Of a stretch of 10,626 nucleotides of DNA, positions 5,485-10,626 are shown one piece after another; the first letter of the stretch is position 1, and each line of letters begins with the position of its first letter. Made by a program: the position numbers and the translations under genes. Under the pieces are notes generated by a model, which was not told the DNA's origin, did not search any database, and saw only the letters and a list, made by a program, of their open reading frames with translations. Origin of the DNA: GCA-2737595 sp037138535 (GTDB lineage Bacteria > Actinomycetota > Actinomycetes > Nanopelagicales > Nanopelagicaceae); assembly GCA_037138535.1 (NCBI GenBank), contig JBAXIG010000052.1, positions 1 through 10,626 of the forward strand. The letters are read 5' to 3'.

Positions 5485-5606
5485 TGGAGGAGTATCTGAA
5501 TGGGTTCCAGGGTGGTTCCAGGGGGGTATAGAGAGAGGCATCTCTCGCCTACCATTGGAACTAGGGAAGTCTCCAGATCAGCGGTCCCATAAGGAGAATT
5601 GAGCGT

Positions 5607-8600
5607 ATGCGAGCGGTAAAGGCAGTGAAGCGAACGGCCGGTGCGGTGGCTTTCATAGCCGCGGCCGCCATCGTCGCGCTCGCCGCCTTTGCCGGTCGCT
5701 CTGATGCGGTGGTCTTTGGTAGTGAAGTAGCTGACGCCGGAACCAGCGCCCCATGGGTGGCCTCCATCTGGTACTCAGAGGATGCACACGGCGTTCCGGA
5801 ATTCATCTGCTCTGGTTCGTTGATTGCTAGTGACATTGTGCTGACCGCCGCACACTGCACGTACGACAAAGGTTTTTATTGGGTGCGACTTAAGTCAGAC
5901 ACCCTCGAATCAGATGAACCACTTCGCAAAGTCTCAGGTGTCTGGCGCCATGCGCGATACAGCACGAAGACCGGGCAAAACGATTTAGGTCTCTTGCGGC
6001 TGCGCACACCTGTTGAAGATGTGAAGCCTATGGTGCTTCCTACCTCTGCTGAAATTGCGAAGGTGACAGCCTCGAAGACTTTCCGCATTCTCGGATGGGG
6101 CGAAGATCAAGATTCCAACGTTGCTAAATTCTTACGCGCAGCGACTCTCGATAACCAAGATCTTGCAGCTTCAAAGGTGTACGGCCGACTCTTTAACAAA
6201 GCGACCATGCTTGCCAGCGGCAAATACATCAAGAGCGAGCGCCTCTACGCCGGTGGCTGTCATGGTGATTCCGGTGGTCCACTCACCACCAAGATCGGCA
6301 GTAAGACAGTTCTTGCTGGACTCACGAGTTGGGGTTCGGCATCGGGTTGTGATCGTGGCAAACCCACCATCTTCACACGCGTGAGCTACTACCTCGCTGA
6401 TATCAAAGCGGGTACTGCCCTTGTACGCCGCAGCGTTTACGGACGCTTAATCCCTGAGGCTGTGCAATCTCCTGTTATTCAAGGCGATGCCCGTGTGGGC
6501 GCCACTCTTGTGTGCGATAAGGGCCAATGGTCAGAAGAAACTGACTCCACCTCACTTCAGTGGACCTCACCCTCACGTATTTCCGGACAGAGCAGCCCAA
6601 ACATCCTGGTGACCCAAGCTGATGCTGGCCAATTCTTTGAATGTGAAGTAACTGGAATTAATAAGAATGGCGAGGAGAAAGCGCGTGCCACGAAGTTAAT
6701 TCCACGTGCGCCACTGATCGCTACTAAGCCGACCATCTCCGGCATTACGTCAGGAGATATCCCCAAGCTTGGCCAAGCGATCTCTTGTGCTGGTACCAAG
6801 TGGGCAGATGCCGTTGAAGCTGAGAAGAAATCTTGGTTTATCGCAGACATCAATTACGACGGCACCCCTCGTAATGAAGTCGCTATTAAGGATGAGCTTG
6901 GCGCCGCCGCAGTAGGAACCTTGGTCACGTTAGATAAAGAGACGATTCTGGCGGCGCAATCCAAGGGAATCTTCTGCCGTGCGCAAGCGCTCAACGCCGG
7001 TGGTATCTCATCTGTTTGGGTGTATGTTTCCGTGCCACGCATCAGTATGCCCTCGCCCTATGTGACGCTCGTGGGCTACGACGGATCGATCGCCCCTGCG
7101 ATCGGCACCACTCTTACGTGCAAGCTCGATCGCCCGGAGCAGTACACAAATGTGAAGTATGAGTGGAGCATCCGCCAGGATCGTTCAAAGACTGCTGCTG
7201 CGGTCTTGGGTTTTTCTCCCACCCTTACCTTCACTCGTGAGCTCGTGCTCGCTGCGAAAGAGAAGTACCTCGCGTGTGATGTCTCTGCGGAGAATATTGT
7301 GGGAACTGGCGCTACCACGAACTTTGTTTATGTTCGTGCACCCATCAAACCCACGTCGATCGCACCAGACATTTCAGGCGTTGATGCCAGCGGTAACGCA
7401 ACGACTTTCAATGCGAACACTCCTCTGGCCAAGTGCACTTTCCGTGATCTCGTTAAAGATGAGACCGCGATGGTCACTTGGTACTCCGGCAAGGCAGGCA
7501 ATCTCTCAACGATTAACACGATTCTCGGTATGGGTCCAGTGCTGCAAATGACACCCAGCATCATCGATGAGATTGTGGGCGGATCAATCATTTGTAAAGT
7601 GGTGGTCTCCAATATTGCTGGTGATGTTGAGGGTACTGATTATGTGGGCATCGATATGCCTGAAGTCGTTTACTTCTCGCAGACCGGCCACTATTACAAG
7701 TTCGTCAGCTCACGTATCTCGTGGCTCGATGCACGTGCAGCAGCCATGGCTACTGAGTTCAACGGCTTGAAGGGCTACCTCGCCACTGCTACCACAAAGT
7801 CCGAAGAGAACTTGATCAAGCGCAAGGCTGGCGGTAACCAAATCTGGCTCGGTGCTAGCGATGCCGAGAGTGAAGGTTGCTGGAAGTGGACTGATGGTCC
7901 AGAGGCAAACCAGAACTTCTTCGCTGCTCCGTCCGCAGTGAATTGCGTCATCAATGCTTCCGTCGGAAATTCGAATTGGGGTGCTAGCGAACCCAATAAC
8001 ACCAATGGCAATGAAAACGTGGCACAGGTTTATTCCGATGGCACTTGGAATGATGTGGCTGGGAATAGTTCATTTGCTTATGTCATTGAGTACGGTGGCG
8101 TAGTCACTCCGCTTTCTTACTCACCAGATGCTAATGCGAGTGCAAAGATTTCGATTGTTACTCCAGTAGATACTCCTACGGTGCGCGGTACTTTCACAAT
8201 CTCTGGTCTTGCAACTGCAGAGCGCTATGGAAACTCATCGATCGTAAAGGTGGGAGTGCGCATCGTTAACAGTGCAGGCATCTCAATTGCTCCGTATTAC
8301 GGCGGCGGCAGACTATGCCCTACAGGTTCCTATAGTTGCTATTACAACGGTTACTACACGAGTGAACTCACTTTTGGAACTTTAGGCACTGCAGATTATG
8401 TATGGACGCCGCCTTCAGGCGTAGTTTCATTCGCGCTCGATACCACCGCGTGGGCGAACGATACGTACACCGTGACGCTCTTCGCCAAGGATTCAAGTGG
8501 CCGCATGGGTATCTCTGATTCCAGACGTTTAGTAACTGCCAACATCGCTCCTAATACTTCCATCACCACACCTGCAGCTAGCGCCACCGTAAGCGGAGTC

Positions 8601-10373
8601 GTAAACGTTGTAGGAAGCGCGAGTGCTGATAGCAGTGGAAGCGCGACCATCAATAAGGTCGGCGTACGAATTACTGGAGGAGCTGGGTTTACCGCGGGCT
8701 ACTACGGAGGTGGCCGACTCTGTCCTAGTGGCGCCTCTGGTTGCTACTACAACGGTTATTACACCAGTGAGCTCGCCTTCGGTTCCTTGGGTACGGCAGA
8801 TTATGTATGGACGCCGCCAAGTGCGAGTGTGATTACTTTCCCGGTTGATACCACCGGTTGGGCAAGCGGCACGTACACCATCACTTTCTTCACTCGTGAT
8901 TCGAGTGGACGCATGGCAGTCTCGACACCGGTCTCTTTCACTACATCTAACGCTGCACCAAGTGCGGCTATCACTTCACCTGCTGCAGGCGCGGTAGTGA
9001 AGGGCGTTGGTACATTCACCGGAACAGTGTTGCCGGCAAACACAGGCACAGCGACTATTAATAAGGTCGGGGTTCGCATTACTGGCGGTGCTGGCTTCGG
9101 TGCTAGCTCTTACGGTGGCGGTCGGATCTGCCCTACTGGCGCTTCCGGCTGCTACTACAACGGTTACTACACCTCGGAACTCGCCTTCGATGTGGCTGGC
9201 ACGGCAGATTATGTGTGGACTCCACCAGCGGGAGTGGTTTCATTCAACATCGATACCACCGCCTTTGCGAATGGCACGTACACGATGCTGCTCTTCACCC
9301 GCGATACCAGCGGTCGCGTTGCAGTCTCTGCTCCCAGCACTTTTGTGATTACCCCAACGGTGAGCAATGTGGTCGCCACCTCTATTGCCGGTTCTGCAAC
9401 GTCTATGACGGTTACCTGGACTGCGCCACTCAACATGACTGGCGTCAGTGATTATCAAGTGGAGTCTGCAACGGCTGCTGGTGAGTGGAAGATTTTTGCG
9501 CACCCTGCCTCTACGTCGGCCGCCATCACGGTTACCGGGCTGAGCGAACTTACGACCTATCAATTCCGAGTGACACCCATTTTTAGTGGCAGCGTAAACA
9601 CCATTGGCGCCGCGACTTCTCCACTCGCGTCGACTCCGGCGCCACTTGTACTTACATTGGCTTCCATCACTAGTACGTCGAATTGGTTGCTCGCTGGTGA
9701 ATCCAGCACGGCTTCAACCTGGCAACCTACGGTGGTCGCGAATAAGCTCCGCATCACTTCAAGTACCGGTGGCCGTGGCGGTGCCATCAACAAGACCGCA
9801 TTCGACACCACCAAGGGTCTCGACGTGCAATTCCGATTTAACTTCAACACCGGAAGCTCAATTCCTGGTGATGGCTTTACTTTCTTCCTCGCGAACCCAG
9901 CAAATACCGACCTAGCAAGTGCGCCAGCTACAAGGGGTACGTGGCTCGGTGGTGGCGGTGGGTATCTCGCTTACAACGGTGATGGGGCAGCGGGCCAAGT
10001 AAAGGGCGCACTCCTCGGCGTCGGTGTGGTTCTCAATGGGTCGCCGCAGGTTCGTATTTACGGAGCCTCGGGAGCGAACGGTGTGCTGCCCACTCTCTCA
10101 GCGGTCTCGATCACAAATCCTTACAACGCGAACTACTACATGCGAGTGGTAATTGACCCGAGCACCGTGTCAGCGGCCACCCGTGGATATCGCGTCTATA
10201 TCTCGGCGACTTCAACGTTTAGCACCACACCCACGGCCTCTGGGCTGCTCTCCGCAATCGGCTTGAGTGATCTCAGTAGCGGTGTCTACTTCGGGTTCAC
10301 CGGTGCTACCGGAGCGAACACGGTAAATACTGACATCGATGCCATTAACGTTTATGGTGTTCTCAAGAGTTAA
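5607..10373 (+). CDS. Giant secreted S1 serine protease with Ig-like, C-type lectin, tandem-repeat, FnIII and L-type lectin domains
   Basis: 1588 residues, starting after AAGGAG (5591-5596). The signal peptide spans about 1-34. The S1 protease spans 35-270, with triad His83 (LTAAHC), Asp126 (QNDLGLL) and Ser222 (GDSGGP) and Cys68/84 and 218/248 as in trypsins. Four Ig-like domains follow (about 288-366, 373-477, 483-578, 585-684), each with two Cys. A C-type lectin-like domain (688-831) has EPN at 795-797, Glu803 and WND at 814-816. Three repeats of 135-136 residues (849-1250) precede a fibronectin III domain (1251-1345) and an L-type-lectin-like domain (1347-1586, GDGFTFFLAN near 1421). There is no sortase motif or C-terminal helix, so it is released or held by glycan binding. 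It probably cleaves protein while bound to glycans. The order is unlike any protease I know. Upstream lies an ECF-like promoter; no clear terminator follows. Confidence 0.93.
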   Translation: MRAVKAVKRTAGAVAFIAAAAIVALAAFAGRSDAVVFGSEVADAGTSAPWVASIWYSEDAHGVPEFICSGSLIASDIVLTAAHCTYDKGFYWVRLKSDTLESDEPLRKVSGVWRHARYSTKTGQNDLGLLRLRTPVEDVKPMVLPTSAEIAKVTASKTFRILGWGEDQDSNVAKFLRAATLDNQDLAASKVYGRLFNKATMLASGKYIKSERLYAGGCHGDSGGPLTTKIGSKTVLAGLTSWGSASGCDRGKPTIFTRVSYYLADIKAGTALVRRSVYGRLIPEAVQSPVIQGDARVGATLVCDKGQWSEETDSTSLQWTSPSRISGQSSPNILVTQADAGQFFECEVTGINKNGEEKARATKLIPRAPLIATKPTISGITSGDIPKLGQAISCAGTKWADAVEAEKKSWFIADINYDGTPRNEVAIKDELGAAAVGTLVTLDKETILAAQSKGIFCRAQALNAGGISSVWVYVSVPRISMPSPYVTLVGYDGSIAPAIGTTLTCKLDRPEQYTNVKYEWSIRQDRSKTAAAVLGFSPTLTFTRELVLAAKEKYLACDVSAENIVGTGATTNFVYVRAPIKPTSIAPDISGVDASGNATTFNANTPLAKCTFRDLVKDETAMVTWYSGKAGNLSTINTILGMGPVLQMTPSIIDEIVGGSIICKVVVSNIAGDVEGTDYVGIDMPEVVYFSQTGHYYKFVSSRISWLDARAAAMATEFNGLKGYLATATTKSEENLIKRKAGGNQIWLGASDAESEGCWKWTDGPEANQNFFAAPSAVNCVINASVGNSNWGASEPNNTNGNENVAQVYSDGTWNDVAGNSSFAYVIEYGGVVTPLSYSPDANASAKISIVTPVDTPTVRGTFTISGLATAERYGNSSIVKVGVRIVNSAGISIAPYYGGGRLCPTGSYSCYYNGYYTSELTFGTLGTADYVWTPPSGVVSFALDTTAWANDTYTVTLFAKDSSGRMGISDSRRLVTANIAPNTSITTPAASATVSGVVNVVGSASADSSGSATINKVGVRITGGAGFTAGYYGGGRLCPSGASGCYYNGYYTSELAFGSLGTADYVWTPPSASVITFPVDTTGWASGTYTITFFTRDSSGRMAVSTPVSFTTSNAAPSAAITSPAAGAVVKGVGTFTGTVLPANTGTATINKVGVRITGGAGFGASSYGGGRICPTGASGCYYNGYYTSELAFDVAGTADYVWTPPAGVVSFNIDTTAFANGTYTMLLFTRDTSGRVAVSAPSTFVITPTVSNVVATSIAGSATSMTVTWTAPLNMTGVSDYQVESATAAGEWKIFAHPASTSAAITVTGLSELTTYQFRVTPIFSGSVNTIGAATSPLASTPAPLVLTLASITSTSNWLLAGESSTASTWQPTVVANKLRITSSTGGRGGAINKTAFDTTKGLDVQFRFNFNTGSSIPGDGFTFFLANPANTDLASAPATRGTWLGGGGGYLAYNGDGAAGQVKGALLGVGVVLNGSPQVRIYGASGANGVLPTLSAVSITNPYNANYYMRVVIDPSTVSAATRGYRVYISATSTFSTTPTASGLLSAIGLSDLSSGVYFGFTGATGANTVNTDIDAINVYGVLKS
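5709..6416 (+). other. S1 (trypsin-fold) protease domain
   Basis: Residues 35-270. The catalytic triad is complete (His83, Asp126, Ser222). GWGE at 163-166 and SWGSASGC at 241-248 match the conserved core. Counting back from Ser222, the residue at chymotrypsin position 189 is Gly216 (AGGCHGDSGGP), and position 226 is Thr (GKPTIF). The S1 pocket therefore lacks the Asp189 of trypsin and should favour small or apolar residues (inference). VVFG at 35-38 aligns with the IVGG mature N-terminus and follows directly on a plausible signal-peptidase site, SDA. Confidence 0.88.
6468..7658 (+). other. Four tandem Ig-like domains
   Basis: Residues about 288-366, 373-477, 483-578 and 585-684. Each begins with a Pro-rich strand and a Gly-x-x-(L/I)-x-C strand (C303, C394, C505, C610), has a Trp in the middle (QWTS, SWFI, EWSI, TWYS) and closes with a second Cys (C346, C457, C557, C663). 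This is the pattern of Ig-like spacers common in actinobacterial exported proteins. They probably hold the protease away from the lectin end. Confidence 0.7.
7668..8099 (+). other. C-type lectin-like domain with complete calcium/sugar site
   Basis: Residues 688-831. The order is W706xxAR (helix 1), GYLATATTKSEENLI (helix 2), WLGASD (747-752), WKWTDG (759-764), EPNN (795-798), GNEN (801-804) and DGTWND (811-816). Spacings from Asn797 to Glu803 (6) and Glu803 to Asn815 (12) equal those of the calcium-2 site in mannose-binding protein. EPN predicts mannose/GlcNAc-type preference by analogy. The usual late Cys of the fold are absent (NVAQVY, NDVAGN). Cys758 and Cys780 occur in new places instead. 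Confidence 0.85.
8151..9356 (+). repeat. Three tandem 135-136-residue repeats (about 405-408 bases each)
   Basis: Units start at residues 849, 985 and 1121 (bases 8151, 8559, 8967). Each runs: TP/SP strand, KVGVRI, YGGGR(L/I)CP, a Cys six residues later, CYYNGYYTSEL, TADYVWTPP, DTT, TYT, and a closing (R/K)D(S/T)SGR. The Cys pairs are 904/911, 1039/1046 and 1175/1182. A 23-base run is identical between units 1 and 2 (8391-8413 and 8796-8818). This shows fairly recent duplication or strong constraint. The fold looks like an Ig-like beta-sandwich with an inserted Tyr/Gly-rich disulfide loop. I do not recognise the family. Confidence 0.85.
9357..9641 (+). other. Fibronectin type III domain
   Basis: Residues 1251-1345. 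SMTVTWTAP (strand B with Trp1271), YQVES (strand C), AITVTGLSELTTYQFRVTP (the L-x-x-x-T-x-Y-x-F-x-V signature) and a Ser/Thr/Pro-rich exit are typical of FnIII. It is a spacer between the tandem repeats and the terminal lectin-like domain. Confidence 0.85.
9645..10370 (+). other. L-type (legume-like) lectin domain
   Basis: Residues about 1347-1586. SNWLLAGESSTASTW, LDVQFRFNFN, GDGFTFFLAN (sugar-site Asp1422 by analogy), GGGGGYLAYNG, GALLGVGVVLNG and YFGFTGATG...TDIDAINVYG at the end follow the order of bacterial L-type lectins. The VEFD or LDE acidic pair that normally binds calcium is replaced by GVVLNG, so metal binding may be altered or lost. Confidence 0.7.
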
Positions 10374-10411
10374 TCAAGAGATTTTTTCGCGACGGAAGGC
10401 GAGTTATTTAA

Positions 10412-10626
10412 ATGCTCCATACTGTGTGGTCTCAGTGGGAGGATTTGAAAGTACCATCAGGATTCACTCGACTCTCGCCCAGTAACTGCTCATTAGAAAC
10501 TGATGACTTAAGTGAAATAACTTTCTACGTACCCACGTATGCCGGCCATCGACCTGCGCTACTTCACTCGTTGAAAATGCCCCATCTCCAAATCTTACAA
10601 ATGCTCAATGCTGGATATGACGACGC
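10412..10626 (+). CDS. D-isomer-specific 2-hydroxyacid dehydrogenase family protein, N-terminal part, runs off the right edge
   Basis: 71 codons are present (MLHTVWSQWEDLKVPSGFTR...). The sequence LSEITFYVPTYAG, then LHSLKMPHLQILQMLNAGYD, matches the N-terminal substrate domain of 2-hydroxyacid dehydrogenases, where a strand ends in 'P-x-L-(Q/K)-x-(L/I)-Q-x-x-(N/S)-A-G-x-D'. The NAD-binding Rossmann domain and the catalytic Arg-Glu-His lie beyond the window, so the substrate cannot be predicted. GGAAGG at 10394-10399 is 12 bases before the ATG, rather far. GTG at 10424 is an alternative start. It begins 38 bases after the protease-lectin stop on the same strand, with no clear terminator between. 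It may be read through from it, though the function looks unrelated. Confidence 0.75.
   Translation, partial: MLHTVWSQWEDLKVPSGFTRLSPSNCSLETDDLSEITFYVPTYAGHRPALLHSLKMPHLQILQMLNAGYDD

Larger units (their letters stand above)
5346..5606. promoter_or_regulatory. Divergent regulatory region between the small secreted protein and the protease-lectin
   Basis: 261 bases with no credible gene. It holds mirrored GGTTCCC (5409-5415) and GGGAACC (5448-5454), a perfect palindrome CTATGGC-N7-GCCATAG (5464-5484), and a direct repeat GGTTCCAGGG at 5503-5512 and 5514-5523 (11-base period). It also holds a hairpin GAGAGA-ggca-TCTCTC (5531-5546) in the expected leader of the plus-strand gene. GGAAC or its complement occurs five times in about 150 bases. 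Two occurrences have a matching -10 at ECF distance and are given separately. Confidence 0.6.

Noticed and set aside
5337..5531. 64-codon plus-strand frame in the divergent intergenic region.
   Set aside because: It starts inside the 5' end of the minus-strand gene, covers the promoter elements and palindrome, has no ribosome site and shows no recognisable protein pattern.
5527..5532. TATAGA as a housekeeping -10 for the protease-lectin gene.
   Set aside because: The position 17 bases upstream reads GTTCCA, a poor -35. The match is no better than chance.
5557..5586. GGAAC followed by GTCC as a second ECF promoter close to the protease-lectin gene.
   Set aside because: The spacing is 22 bases, outside the usual ECF range, and transcription would start on top of the ribosome site.
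10363..10390. CTCAAGAG/TCAAGAG repeat followed by a run of six T, as an intrinsic terminator of the protease-lectin gene.
   Set aside because: The T-run is present, but the only stem is TCTC/GAGA (four pairs), too weak to call.
1..10626. CRISPR array, tRNA or rRNA genes, insertion sequences or integrase sites.
   Set aside because: No regular DNA direct repeats with spacers, cloverleaf sequences, transposase motifs or terminal inverted repeats were seen. The only long repeats are coding repeats within proteins.

Overview
The window (about 52-53% GC by eye) looks like a chromosomal segment of an actinobacterium. The evidence is the ChoD-type FAD oxidoreductase start, the DUF4190 and DUF2752 small membrane proteins, a SigM-like ECF sigma factor with an overlapping membrane anti-sigma candidate, and purine-rich Shine-Dalgarno sites. 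Lineage below phylum cannot be read from the sequence. A freshwater or marine lineage of moderate GC is possible, but that is inference.

Layout: (1) 1-2285, minus strand: a gene for a 622-residue secreted repeat protein (ten N-terminal cysteines in five C-x(8-10)-C pairs, then about 21-residue Gly/Asp/Pro repeats). Nine bases after its stop, the 5' part of a cholesterol-oxidase-type GMC flavoenzyme runs off the left edge. (2) 2286-2423: divergent intergenic region with two inverted repeats. (3) 2424-3136, plus strand: DUF4190 and DUF2752 membrane proteins, with a very strong hairpin on the first codons of the second. (4) 3142-4742, minus strand: ECF sigma factor and putative anti-sigma factor, overlapping as TAATG. 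The sigma start codon lies inside a 15-bp perfect inverted repeat. (5) 4845-5345, minus strand: small secreted protein with one likely disulfide, unrecognised. (6) 5346-5606: divergent regulatory region. (7) 5607-10373, plus strand: a 1588-residue secreted giant. Its order is S1 protease, four Ig-like domains, C-type lectin-like domain with complete EPN/WND calcium-sugar site, three 136-residue Tyr/Gly/Cys repeats, fibronectin III, L-type-lectin-like domain. (8) 10412 to right edge, plus strand: N-terminus of a D-2-hydroxyacid dehydrogenase family protein.

The most interesting unit is 4074-10373. The 5346-5606 region holds two mirrored GGGAACC elements, each followed at an ECF-like distance by a CGTC or GTC element. 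One points at the small secreted protein and one at the giant protease-lectin. With the sigma/anti-sigma pair alongside, this suggests a locally encoded ECF regulon controlling a surface or extracellular system that binds glycans and cleaves protein. The domain calls and promoter elements are read from the sequence. The regulatory link and the biological role are inference.
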